In this document: positions 1 to 6,613 of the stretch, piece by piece | Layout: every line of letters starts with the position of its first letter | How positions within the stretch are numbered: the stretch's first letter is position 1 | Source: an uncultured Clostridia bacterium | GTDB lineage: Bacteria > Bacillota > Clostridia > Oscillospirales > Acutalibacteraceae | DNA length: 14,470 bases | Reading direction: 5' to 3' | Assembly: GCA_946628455.1 (NCBI GenBank) | Contig: CAMOWP010000034.1 | Coordinates: 1 to 14,470 of the forward strand | Made by a program: the position numbers and the translations under genes | Notes under the pieces: generated by a model | What the model saw: only the letters and a program-made list of their open reading frames with translations | The model's database searches: none | What the model was told of the DNA's origin: nothing

Positions 1-111
1 TAATTAAATCGGGTTCCTTTTCATCGTTATTTAATTTGTCAAGGTACTGCGTCGCCGAGGAGCAAAACCGCTTGAAATCAAGCTTTATGTTATTGCCCTT
101 TTTTCGACGGC
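1..111 (-). other. transcribed leader, possibly of an rRNA operon just outside the window
   Basis: This stretch lies downstream of the leftward promoter and shows no open reading frame of note. It contains a small palindrome at 70-83 (GCTTGA/TCAAGC). Read on the minus strand it has an ACCTTGACAAATTAAATAAC segment (about 48-29), which resembles the CTTTGAAAACTAAA-type antitermination/processing motif found before 16S rRNA genes in many Firmicutes. The 16S gene itself would begin left of position 1 and is not visible, so this is a suggestion from pattern memory only. Alternatives are a tRNA cluster or a long 5' leader of a protein gene. Confidence 0.35.
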
Positions 112-117
112 TTGAAC

Positions 118-146
118 ATAATACCAAATCTAAATCCGTTTGTCAA
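118..146 (-). promoter_or_regulatory. consensus sigma-A promoter with UP-like tract, firing leftward
   Basis: On the minus strand TTGACA (146-141) is followed by a 17-base spacer and TATTAT (123-118), an almost perfect sigma-A promoter. A run of A and T bases lies directly upstream (about 147-170), as in UP elements of strong promoters. The transcript would start near 111 and leave the window at position 1. No protein-coding frame follows within the window. Strength, UP-like tract and leader together suggest a stable-RNA operon; that assignment is inference. Confidence 0.75.
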
Positions 147-237
147 CACTTTTTTTAAAAAAATTATTCTATCTTCACACCCTGCCGAGTGTTTCCATTT
201 TTATGACAAGTGTATAAATCACAACATTTCGATATTA

Positions 238-273
238 GCATTATTTTATATACAATATATTGATATATAATGC
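238..273. repeat. AT-rich inverted repeat downstream of the spoIIP operon
   Basis: GCATTAT (238-244) is repeated in inverted form as ATAATGC (267-273), around an A/T-only core that is itself partly self-complementary. It sits about 20 bases past the stop codon of the last gene of the minus-strand sporulation operon and could form a hairpin in that transcript. No T-run follows on the minus strand, so it is not a classical intrinsic terminator. It may still stabilise the 3' end. Nothing else recognisable was seen between 150 and 293. Confidence 0.35.
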
Positions 274-293
274 CATAACAGCTAATTCTGCCG

Positions 294-518
294 TTATATA
301 GGCATAAAGTGCTTGCCTGTTTCCTCTGCTGCCCTTTCTATATATTGTTTTAAATATATATAATTAATATCTATATTCATAATAGTAATAACTCCGTCCT
401 TTACAGAAAGCATATCAGTGTCATCATAGCCTAAGGACGAGGTATTATAATATGCAATTGCCGTTCCTGCACTAAGGCAAATCGCCGATGCAAATAGTAT
501 TAAGCAAATCTTTTTCAT
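294..518 (-). CDS. small secreted protein, last gene of gpr-spoIIP operon
   Basis: A 74-residue protein that I do not recognise. Residues 1-22 form a clear signal peptide: KK at 2-3, a hydrophobic core LILFASAICLSAG, and a probable AIA cleavage site before Tyr23. The mature part would be only about 52 residues, acidic in the middle and without cysteine. The start ATG is supported by an AAAGGAA ribosome binding site. The gene begins 9 bases after the spoIIP stop, and its binding site lies beside that stop, so translation is probably coupled. Position suggests expression with spoIIP in the sporulating cell and export across the membrane that SpoIIP also faces. A role in engulfment or germination is inference from location only. 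Confidence 0.65.
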   Translation of the reverse strand: MKKICLILFASAICLSAGTAIAYYNTSSLGYDDTDMLSVKDGVITIMNIDINYIYLKQYIERAAEETGKHFMPI

Positions 519-527
519 ACTGTTCCT

Positions 528-1676
528 TTATTTTACATATTTTTCGTTCATCAGCTTCCCGAGCGCATTTCCGAAAAGCCTTGCCGAATAGCACGCCTCC
601 TCAAGCGTGTTGGCATCTGTTCCTATTTCAAGCAAAAAGGAATTATGCGTCTCATACATATTATACTTACGCTGAGAAAAAAGTATCGGGCGCATTAATC
701 CGCCGTACATAGAATTCACCTGCTTTTGCACCTGCAAATCAAATCTCAGGTTATATTCCCAGTCAGGAAAATTCTTAACAAGCCCGTATTCACAGCCTGA
801 AATTATCATCATTCTTGCAGCCTTTTTGCCTTTAATCTTCGCAGTCGGCTTGACCTTGGTTTTGTCTGAATATGTAATATCATCACGGTGAAGGTCAATT
901 GTAACCTCAATTGACGGATACTCTTCAAGATATTTTTCAACGCTCTTTCTTGATTCGTCATAGCTTGAGTTATAATCCTTATCGTGAATCTCTTTATCGT
1001 GGATAACCTTGAAGCCTGCTCTTTCAAGCTCCTTAACAAGCTCATCTCCGACACGCACAACATTACGCTTAGCGTCCTCGGAGCGCGCGTCGGAGCTTAT
1101 ATAATAACCCGTATCGAGAAGAGAGTATGCCTCTGTTGTATGCGAATGGTAAATGAGCACGGAGGGCTTTGATTTATCTCTGATTATCAAATCCGAGTCC
1201 CGCTCCAGCAGGCTCCTGATATCGGGAGCATAAACCTCAGAGGGAATTTTGCTCTGAATTTCAATTCCTTTGTAAGAAATTATCTTTCCTCCGCCCTGAT
1301 AAGCCTCCTCGCTTGTTTTACCTTTAGCCTTTGCTTTGCTCTGAGTTTTCTTCGCCTGCTTCATCAGCTTCGCAATATCCGAAGGCGTTTTTGTTATATC
1401 GTAACCGTCATCGCTATCCTTTGAACCTGTTACCTTCATAACCTCTTCTCCCCTCTCTTGCGGGGTATTAGTAGTATTAACGTCCTCATTCCCGATATAA
1501 TCGGAAATTTTTAGCTTAAATTCATTCAGCATATAATCAGGGGCGGTATACCTTACGGCAAGCCTTGAAAAAGCAGGAAGATAGCGCGCCATTGCGGGAA
1601 GAAAATTAAGAAAAATCCCTATACAGCCGAACAGTATAATAATATTTGATATGAAAATTACAATCTGCTTTTTCAT
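528..1676 (-). CDS. spoIIP: stage II sporulation protein P (cell-wall hydrolase)
   Basis: SpoIIP is a membrane-anchored peptidoglycan amidase/endopeptidase that acts with SpoIID and SpoIIM to thin the septal wall and drive engulfment of the forespore. The 382-residue product has one N-terminal transmembrane anchor (about 5-27). A variable, Lys/Ser-rich stretch (about 65-130) follows, and then the conserved catalytic region. Family motifs seen are VLIYHSHTTEAY (His177, His179, Glu182), IDLHRDD (Asp261, His263), the FSQRKYN segment near 333-339, and NSFLLEIGTDANT (Asn345, Glu350). These carry the expected metal-binding and catalytic residues. Length is normal. The gene lies 58 bases after gpr on the same strand, the order known from Bacillus. 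A GGGTG sequence 5 bases before the ATG is a modest ribosome binding site. Confidence 0.96.
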   Translation of the reverse strand: MKKQIVIFISNIIILFGCIGIFLNFLPAMARYLPAFSRLAVRYTAPDYMLNEFKLKISDYIGNEDVNTTNTPQERGEEVMKVTGSKDSDDGYDITKTPSDIAKLMKQAKKTQSKAKAKGKTSEEAYQGGGKIISYKGIEIQSKIPSEVYAPDIRSLLERDSDLIIRDKSKPSVLIYHSHTTEAYSLLDTGYYISSDARSEDAKRNVVRVGDELVKELERAGFKVIHDKEIHDKDYNSSYDESRKSVEKYLEEYPSIEVTIDLHRDDITYSDKTKVKPTAKIKGKKAARMMIISGCEYGLVKNFPDWEYNLRFDLQVQKQVNSMYGGLMRPILFSQRKYNMYETHNSFLLEIGTDANTLEEACYSARLFGNALGKLMNEKYVK

Positions 1677-1734
1677 TTTTACACCCTATATATAAAATTA
1701 TTACATTATATATACTATTCAGCATAAGAGCGAA

Positions 1735-2559
1735 TTATCCCACGAGGGCGTATAAGTCCTCGCAGCTTATGCCTCTCTGAAGGCAGACGTTAATCCCCAT
1801 TCCTATGAGCTTTGCGCCCTGCTCGCTGATTCTGTCAATCTCACGGGGCGTTACATAAGCTTCGCCCTGAGCTCCCGACGACAGAAGCGAGGTGCTCACA
1901 ACAGTGGGAATACCAACGGAAATAACGGGCACGCCGACAGTTTTCTCGGATATTTCGTGCCTGTGGTTTCCGACTCCCGAGCCGGGCGAAATCCCGACGT
2001 CGGAAAACTGGACGGTTGTTCCGAGCCGCTCCATTGAGGACGCCGCAAGCGCGTCAACCGCAATAATGCAGGAAGGCTTAATCTGGCTTGCGACGCCCCT
2101 GATTATCTCTGCGGTTTCAATCCCCGTCTCGCCGAGCACGCCCGTTTCAATTGAGGCAACCGAAAACAGATTTTCAAAGCCCGAGGCTTTCTTCAGCTCC
2201 TCCGGAATATGCCGAGTTGAAAGAATATAATTATTAACCTTAGGGCCTAAAGAATCGGCGGTTATGTTCTTGTTCCCGAGCCCTGCAACAAGTACGCAAT
2301 CAAGCCCTTCGGGCAGAAGCGAGCGGAGCACGGCGGAAAATTCATCAAGCCTGCCGTCAAAAATATCCGTGTCGTTAACGAACGAATTAACCCTTAGAGT
2401 AACGTAGCTGCCAATCGGCTTGCTCAGCTTCTCCGCCCCGTTTTCATTCGTTATCTTCACGGTTGTAACGTTATTACTTTCGCTTACAATCACTCCGTCA
2501 ATCGCCGTCTGCTCGTGCGATTCATAGCTTTCAAGCGCAAGGTCAGTTCTGTTTTGCAT
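1735..2559 (-). CDS. gpr: germination protease GPR
   Basis: GPR is the forespore aspartic-type protease that degrades small acid-soluble spore proteins at germination, after being made as a self-cleaving zymogen. Counting from the upstream GTG at 2568, the two essential aspartates of the family fall in NITADSLGP (Asp105) and AVDALA (Asp172). Their spacing matches the Bacillus enzyme. The N-terminal RTDLALE is the usual propeptide start. With 274-277 residues it is shorter than the roughly 370 of Bacillus, as in other Clostridia. GTG (2568), ATG (2565) and ATG (2559) are possible starts. I chose 2559 because GGTGAT lies just before it with an 8-base effective spacing and the other two lack a binding site. 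The gene is divergent from rpsT and heads the operon with spoIIP. Confidence 0.95.
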   Translation of the reverse strand: MQNRTDLALESYESHEQTAIDGVIVSESNNVTTVKITNENGAEKLSKPIGSYVTLRVNSFVNDTDIFDGRLDEFSAVLRSLLPEGLDCVLVAGLGNKNITADSLGPKVNNYILSTRHIPEELKKASGFENLFSVASIETGVLGETGIETAEIIRGVASQIKPSCIIAVDALAASSMERLGTTVQFSDVGISPGSGVGNHRHEISEKTVGVPVISVGIPTVVSTSLLSSGAQGEAYVTPREIDRISEQGAKLIGMGINVCLQRGISCEDLYALVG

Positions 2560-2594
2560 ATTCATCACCGCTGTTTTTTAGATATTTTCATTAA

Positions 2595-2625
2595 AAGTAT
2601 ACCCAAAAATAAAAAAACACTTGCA
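2595..2625 (-). promoter_or_regulatory. putative forespore (sigma-F/sigma-G) promoter of gpr
   Basis: On the minus strand GGGTATACTT (2604-2595) fits the sigma-F -10 pattern GGNNANANTW at every position. TGCAAG (2625-2620) stands 15 bases upstream as a partial match to the GYATA -35 element. The predicted start near 2588 lies about 30 bases before the gpr ATG. Known biology agrees: gpr is transcribed in the forespore in Bacillus. No convincing sigma-A promoter faces gpr. Assignment between sigma-F and sigma-G is open. Confidence 0.55.
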
Positions 2626-2649
2626 TTTTATAAAAACTTGTGATAATAT
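2621..2649 (+). promoter_or_regulatory. sigma-A promoter of rpsT with extended -10
   Basis: TTGCAT (2621-2626), a 17-base spacer and TAATAT (2644-2649) preceded by TGA (extended -10 TGN) make a good vegetative promoter. The start near 2656 gives a leader of about 100 bases. The -35 element shares bases with the upstream element of the opposing gpr promoter. Confidence 0.7.
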
Positions 2650-2665
2650 AGCAGGGCATATAAAA

Positions 2666-2729
2666 CAAGCCGACCGTGTTAAGGCTTGATAAGTATTTGA
2701 TGCGTTAACTATTCACTGTCAGTTAATGC
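2666..2729 (+). promoter_or_regulatory. structured leader of rpsT with two hairpins
   Basis: The rpsT leader holds two inverted repeats: CAAGCC/GGCTTG (2666-2671 with 2683-2688) and GCGTTAACT/AGTTAATGC (2702-2710 with 2721-2729, nine pairs including one G-U). The second ends about 14 bases before the AGGAG ribosome binding site (2744-2748). Ribosomal protein genes often use such leaders for feedback control, and S20 translation is autoregulated in Escherichia coli. Control here is inference from structure. Confidence 0.4.
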
Positions 2730-2756
2730 GTATTAAAACTCAGAGGAGCGAAAGAA

Positions 2757-3014
2757 ATGGCAAATATTAAATCAGCTAAGAAAAGAGTTAAGGTTAACCA
2801 GAAAAAGGCTGCAAACAATAAGGCTCGCAATTCAGCTCTTAAGACAGCAATCAAAAAGGCTAACGCTGCTATAGAGAACAACGCTGAGGATAAGGACGTT
2901 GCAGTTAAGGCTGCAATCAAGAAGATTGACCAGGCTGCAAGCCATAACCTCATCCACAAGAACTGCGCAGCAAGAAAGAAGAGCAACCTTGCTAACAAGC
3001 TCAACAAAGCGTAA
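2757..3014 (+). CDS. rpsT: 30S ribosomal protein S20
   Basis: S20 is a primary 16S rRNA-binding protein of the small subunit, folding as a three-helix bundle. The 85-residue product shows the typical ANIKSAKKR start, a very high Lys/Ala content, the helix-forming segment ALKTAIKKA, and the C-terminal signature IHKNCAARKKSNLANKLN. Length is normal for the family. The ATG follows an AGGAG site by 8 bases. The gene is monocistronic, with its own promoter and an intrinsic terminator directly behind the stop. It stands divergent to gpr, an arrangement also known in Bacillus. Confidence 0.97.
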   Translation: MANIKSAKKRVKVNQKKAANNKARNSALKTAIKKANAAIENNAEDKDVAVKAAIKKIDQAASHNLIHKNCAARKKSNLANKLNKA

Positions 3015-3028
3015 CATCAAATAGAAAC

Positions 3029-3057
3029 GGCTGTCATAAGACAGCCTTTTTATTTTT
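3029..3057 (+). terminator. intrinsic terminator of rpsT
   Basis: GGCTGTC (3029-3035), loop ATAA, GACAGCC (3040-3046), followed by TTTTTATTTTT. A seven-pair GC-rich stem with a T-run, 15 bases after the rpsT stop. Confidence 0.93.
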
Positions 3058-3074
3058 CATATGCTAAAATTAAC

Positions 3075-3102
3075 TTGACTTTACTGAATATTGTTATATA
3101 AT
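3075..3102 (+). promoter_or_regulatory. sigma-A promoter of the small membrane protein gene
   Basis: TTGACT (3075-3080), a 16-base spacer and TATAAT (3097-3102). It lies about 40 bases before the ATG at 3139 and just behind the rpsT terminator, so the downstream gene has its own transcript. Confidence 0.75.
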
Positions 3103-3138
3103 AGAATTGATATAAGATTTTATTTGGGAGGTTCGATT

Positions 3139-3345
3139 ATGGACTTTAAAAAGATAGCAAAAATAATCGCTGTAATCGCTGCGCTCTGCGCTCTTGCAGT
3201 TGCTGCTTATTTCGCAGTAAAGAAGCTCACAGGCAAGGAAAAGCCTGAATATTTTGACGATAACGATTTCTTCGAGTGTGACAATGATCTCGAAATCGTT
3301 GAGGTTAAGGATGAAGAGGCTCCTGCTGAAGAAAAAGCAGAATAA
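3139..3345 (+). CDS. small membrane-anchored acidic protein
   Basis: A 68-residue protein, not assigned to a named family. Residues 6-27 form one transmembrane helix rich in Ala, Ile and Val, flanked by lysines (KK at 4-5 and 28-29). The remaining 40 residues are strongly acidic (FDDNDFFECDND, then repeated Glu/Ala at the end). A longer frame opens at 3091, inside the promoter. The ATG at 3139 is chosen because GGGAGG lies 7 bases before it. The gene is single, with a promoter and a terminator of its own, which argues that it is real. If the positive lysines keep the N terminus inside, the acidic tail would lie outside, but either orientation is possible. Function unknown. Confidence 0.75.
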   Translation: MDFKKIAKIIAVIAALCALAVAAYFAVKKLTGKEKPEYFDDNDFFECDNDLEIVEVKDEEAPAEEKAE

Positions 3346-3358
3346 TTAATTCCAATTC

Positions 3359-3388
3359 GGCGCAGGATTACCTGCGCCTTATTATTTT
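3359..3388 (+). terminator. intrinsic terminator before the patatin gene
   Basis: GGCGCAGG (3359-3366), loop ATTA, CCTGCGCC (3371-3378), then TTATTATTTT. A perfect eight-pair stem. It ends 14 bases before the next start codon, so the patatin gene would depend on read-through or on a promoter that I could not identify. Confidence 0.85.
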
Positions 3389-3402
3389 CTGAGGGCAAAA
3401 TT

Positions 3403-4248
3403 ATGTATAAAGCAGGCTTGGTTTTAGAGGGCGGCGGCTCGCGCGGAATTTACACAAGCGGCGTGCTTGACGCTTTTCTTGAAAAGGAAATCGAATTTCC
3501 TTACGTTATCGGCGTTTCAATGGGAAGCTGCAACGCAGCTTCGTTCATAGGCAAATGCAAGCGCCGCCAGCACGATGTTACAATAAATTACATTAACGAT
3601 AAAAGATATATGAGCTTTTCAAGCCTTATGAAAAACGGCGAATATCTTAATACGGACTGGATTTTTGACGAGCTCACCTATGACCTCGCTCCTCTTGATT
3701 ACGATACCTTTGAGGGCTCAGGCACAACCTTCTGCGTTGTAACAACAAACGCGCTGACAGGAAAGCCCGAATATTTTTATCCGAAATCGCTGAGGGAAAG
3801 AGGCTGCGTTGAGGTAAAGGCGAGCTGCTCAATGCCGCTTGTTACAAAGGGCGTTGAAATCGGCGGTCAGCTTTATTATGACGGCGGCGTAACTGATTCG
3901 ATTCCGCTTGAAAAGGCGCTTTACGACGGCTGCGAAAAGGCGGTTGTTATCCTGACCCAGCACAAGGGCTACGTAAAACAGCCCGTCAACGAAAGAATCG
4001 GTAAGCTTATTAAAAAATATCCGCTGACCGCAAAAGCGCTTATGAACCGCCACGAGGTATATAACGCTCAGCTCGAATATGTTTATGAAACGGAAAGGGA
4101 TGGCAGAGCGCTGGTAATACAGCCGCTTACAGACCTTGACTGCCCTACGCTTGAAAAGAGCACAGCGAAGCTTGAAGCAATTTATCAGCTCGGCTACAAG
4201 CAGGGGCTGCGCGTTGCGGAGGACGTAAAAAAATTCATAAATGAATAA
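3403..4248 (+). CDS. patatin-like phospholipase
   Basis: A 281-residue predicted serine lipid acyl hydrolase of the patatin family, resembling the bacterial YjjU/RssA-like branch. All family elements are visible: the oxyanion-hole motif EGGGSRG (residues 9-15), the nucleophile elbow GVSMG with Ser39, and the catalytic Asp160 in YDGGVTDSIP. The Ser-Asp dyad is therefore complete. There is no signal peptide or membrane helix, so it is probably cytoplasmic or loosely attached to the inner face of the membrane. The C-terminal part (about 185-281) fits the helical extension of this subfamily. The GAGGG ribosome binding site is 7 bases before the ATG. It is a single gene, convergent with the operon that ends at 4287. 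The substrate cannot be read from sequence. Confidence 0.93.
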   Translation: MYKAGLVLEGGGSRGIYTSGVLDAFLEKEIEFPYVIGVSMGSCNAASFIGKCKRRQHDVTINYINDKRYMSFSSLMKNGEYLNTDWIFDELTYDLAPLDYDTFEGSGTTFCVVTTNALTGKPEYFYPKSLRERGCVEVKASCSMPLVTKGVEIGGQLYYDGGVTDSIPLEKALYDGCEKAVVILTQHKGYVKQPVNERIGKLIKKYPLTAKALMNRHEVYNAQLEYVYETERDGRALVIQPLTDLDCPTLEKSTAKLEAIYQLGYKQGLRVAEDVKKFINE

Positions 4249-4254
4249 ATAAAA

Positions 4255-4288
4255 GGAGATGTCCCGTCTGAGATATCTCCCCTTTTTT
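4255..4288. terminator. two-way terminator between convergent genes
   Basis: GGAGAT (4255-4260) pairs with ATCTCC (4275-4280). On the plus strand a TTTTTT run follows (4283-4288); on the minus strand the stem is followed by TTTTATTTATT. It can serve both the patatin gene and the minus-strand operon. The 14-base loop is longer than usual. Confidence 0.7.
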
Positions 4289-5651
4289 ATTTCAGCGAAT
4301 TTTCAAGAAATTCCTCTGAGCTTTTTCTGAACGCGTCAAGCCTTCTGTCACATTCAGCCCAGTCAATTTCGCCGTCAATATCAAATTTTGCTTTGCTTTT
4401 GAACACTATTCTGTCTGAGAGCCCGAGCGTTTCGCACAAATCAACAAGCTTAAGGCTCTGCTCAGCCCTGAGGAAAAGAACAAACGGCTTGTGAAAAATG
4501 ATTGAGAACACGGCGGTGTGAAAGGAATTTGTTACAACGTAGCGCGCGCCTCTGATTCTGTCAATAAACTCAAGCGGGCCGTCGGAATAGGTATCCTCCG
4601 CATTTTCTCCGCCGAACTTATTCAAATCAGTGTAGAATTTGATTTTAAGGCCCTTTTTGTCGGCAAGCCCTTCGGCGAATTTTACCGCATTATCCGTTTT
4701 GTCAAGAATGTTAACATAGATATAATCGCCGTCTGAGCTCTTCTCAATAAAATCAAAATCCTCAGCCCTGTAAAGCAGCGCAGGGTCGCAGCAGTATTCA
4801 ATCTTCTTATCAGTCATCCCCGAAAGAAACTCTGCCGAGCACTTTTCCCTGACTGAAATATAATCGAAAATCTCAGTCGCCTCGCTGTATTTTTCCTTAA
4901 GCGCCGAAAGCAGCTTCTCATCGTTGCTCGAAATCGCCGCCGCATATGAAAGCTTTTTAATATCACGCTGTGAATTTTTCAGGCAGCCGAGCAGGTAAAC
5001 GTCTGAAAACCTTTTCGCAAACTCAGGTCTGAAAACAATATCGCTTCCGATAATTATAGCGTCAAGCGTGTCTGCAATCGCTTTGAATTCAAGCGTTCTG
5101 TCAGCCCTGCCGAGCTTATTTATATACTTTTTATCAAAGTCTGCAAAACGCTCTTTTCTCATTTTTGAAGCGTCCTCGCTCCTTAATGAGTCAACCTCGC
5201 TTTTCAGCTTTTTCTTTTTTCCCTCGCTTAAAAAACCGCCTGCCGCGTTAACTGCGTTTTTTACACTGAGCTCCTGAGAGAGCCCCTCCAGGAACTTGCG
5301 CTCCTCGTGCCCTTCAAACTCTATTACGCCTACCTCGGCGTCGGGCAGAATCGCCCTGACCTTCTCCTGAAGCAGCCACGCAACAAGCTTGGCGCCGTAA
5401 TTCTGCTTGTGAGATAAGCAGAGTATTCCGACCCTGTAGCTTTCAGAATTATTTTCAGAATCGCTTTTCAGCGGGCACACCTTAATACAGCGCCTGCATT
5501 TAATGCATTTCTCTTCATCAATAACAGGATAAAGAAAGCCCTCGCCGTTTTCCTGCATATAAACGGCGTCCCTGGGGCAAACGGCAACGCACGCGCTGCA
5601 GCCGCAGCATTCGCTTTCAAGCTCATATAAAACTATCTTTTCGTTTTTCAT
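4287..5651 (-). CDS. ferredoxin domain fused to polysaccharide pyruvyl transferase
   Basis: A 454-residue two-module protein. Residues 11-60 form a bacterial ferredoxin with two [4Fe-4S] motifs: Cys15, 18, 21, 25 and Cys49, 52, 55, 59, each ending in CP. Residues 72-454 match the pyruvyl transferase (CsaB/WcaK-like) family: QNYGA (83-87), IIGSD (200-204), LSYAAAIS, ISVRE (266-269 core), a DPALL segment, and VTNSFHTAVFS with Ser376 and His378 (usually SFHG). Known members attach ketal-pyruvate to wall or capsular glycans from phosphoenolpyruvate. Many fused relatives in gut bacteria have no proven reaction. The start overlaps the stop of the FrhB-like gene by 4 bases (ATGA), so the two are translationally coupled. 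No signal peptide is present, so the protein is cytoplasmic. The exact substrate is unknown. Confidence 0.88.
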   Translation of the reverse strand: MKNEKIVLYELESECCGCSACVAVCPRDAVYMQENGEGFLYPVIDEEKCIKCRRCIKVCPLKSDSENNSESYRVGILCLSHKQNYGAKLVAWLLQEKVRAILPDAEVGVIEFEGHEERKFLEGLSQELSVKNAVNAAGGFLSEGKKKKLKSEVDSLRSEDASKMRKERFADFDKKYINKLGRADRTLEFKAIADTLDAIIIGSDIVFRPEFAKRFSDVYLLGCLKNSQRDIKKLSYAAAISSNDEKLLSALKEKYSEATEIFDYISVREKCSAEFLSGMTDKKIEYCCDPALLYRAEDFDFIEKSSDGDYIYVNILDKTDNAVKFAEGLADKKGLKIKFYTDLNKFGGENAEDTYSDGPLEFIDRIRGARYVVTNSFHTAVFSIIFHKPFVLFLRAEQSLKLVDLCETLGLSDRIVFKSKAKFDIDGEIDWAECDRRLDAFRKSSEEFLENSLK

Positions 5652-6601
5652 AGTATTTTCTCTGCAATCTTTTCAATAAGCTTTACCGCAGTCGGCTTTT
5701 CAGTATATTTCTTAATCAGGAATTCAAAGCCGTTTTCTCTGTAATCCTTCCAGAATTCCTCTTTTTTAACGTTGTAATAATACGGCTCGCGAAGCGATTT
5801 TTGATTAACGCTTTCCGTATCATATTCCCTGATTTCAAGCGCGCCGCCGTTAACCGCCCCGTCAAAATACCTCTTGCCCTTTTCGCTGTTAACGAGTATT
5901 AGTGAAACGCCCCTGTTATCGTTAAAGGAGCCGTCAAGCTCGTCAATGCCCCAGAAATCCGCAAGCGTTATATCGCTGACTCTGTTTTTTGAGGCATATC
6001 TGCATTCGTGGCAGGAGCGTCTGAGCGGATAATTGGTGTAAAAAAGCGTTGTATATATCTTTGAATCAACCCTGCCGCCTTCCGTAATCAGCGTTTCAAC
6101 GTGGTCCTTCCAGCCGTAATCCTTTTTGTTTCTGAACTGAGCCGATTTGATTTTTCCGTTCGCCCTCTCCTGATAGCTGAGATAATCGCGCCAGAGCTTC
6201 GGGCTCGGAACGCCGTGGCAAACGATATCAAGGGTAAGGAGCTTTTCTGTGTTGACAGCTGAAATTTCAAGATATTTTTTCAGAGCGTCAACCTGGCAGG
6301 GCGTGCCTGAAAAAAGCACCCTCAAGCCTGCTTCAAGGTCCTTTTTGACCTCGCGCAGGGTGCTTTTCATATCGCTCTGAACATATTTTGATTCTCTCAT
6401 CCTGTCACGCTCTTCAGGCGTTGTGGCGCGCATATGAACTGCCCTGAAGCTTTCATCAAGAACACACCCATATACAACACCACCGTCTCCGATAATAATA
6501 TCGGAAACGGCGGTAAATACTCCGCCTGAGCGTGACCTTTCCCTCACATCGCCGTCCGTATTCTTACAGCCGTATGCAAGAGGATAAATTAAATCGCTCA
6601 T
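5648..6601 (-). CDS. FrhB/FdhB-like flavin and Fe-S oxidoreductase
   Basis: A 317-residue member of the coenzyme F420 hydrogenase/dehydrogenase beta-subunit family. Visible motifs: SRSGGVFTA (residues 23-31), LFSGTPCQVDAL with Cys102, DIVCHGVPSP with Cys128, and SCHECRYA (Cys197, Cys200) followed by DITLADFWG. Family members bind FAD and an iron-sulfur cluster and pass electrons between ferredoxin and another carrier. Clostridia of this kind are not known to make F420, so another acceptor is likely. Many relatives carry their own N-terminal ferredoxin. Here it is absent, and a ferredoxin sits on the overlapping downstream gene instead. An AAAGGA site precedes the ATG. The upstream membrane protein gene ends 12 bases before it, so the three form one operon. 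The role is probably surface-glycan related, by context only. Confidence 0.88.
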   Translation of the reverse strand: MSDLIYPLAYGCKNTDGDVRERSRSGGVFTAVSDIIIGDGGVVYGCVLDESFRAVHMRATTPEERDRMRESKYVQSDMKSTLREVKKDLEAGLRVLFSGTPCQVDALKKYLEISAVNTEKLLTLDIVCHGVPSPKLWRDYLSYQERANGKIKSAQFRNKKDYGWKDHVETLITEGGRVDSKIYTTLFYTNYPLRRSCHECRYASKNRVSDITLADFWGIDELDGSFNDNRGVSLILVNSEKGKRYFDGAVNGGALEIREYDTESVNQKSLREPYYYNVKKEEFWKDYRENGFEFLIKKYTEKPTAVKLIEKIAEKIL

Positions 6602-6613
6602 GCTGAAATCCTT

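Noticed and set aside
2723..3007. Long minus-strand frame rich in Leu and Ala opposite rpsT
   Set aside because: It is the mirror of the Lys/Ala-rich S20 codons, has no ribosome binding site, and rpsT is certain.
3091..3138. Upstream in-frame start of the small membrane protein
   Set aside because: The ATG falls in the promoter -10 region, has no ribosome binding site, and adds residues in front of the membrane helix; the ATG at 3139 has GGGAGG.
5648..6601. True F420-dependent hydrogenase subunit
   Set aside because: Only the FrhB-like fold is present. No hydrogenase large or small subunit or F420 genes are nearby, and F420 is not expected in this kind of organism.
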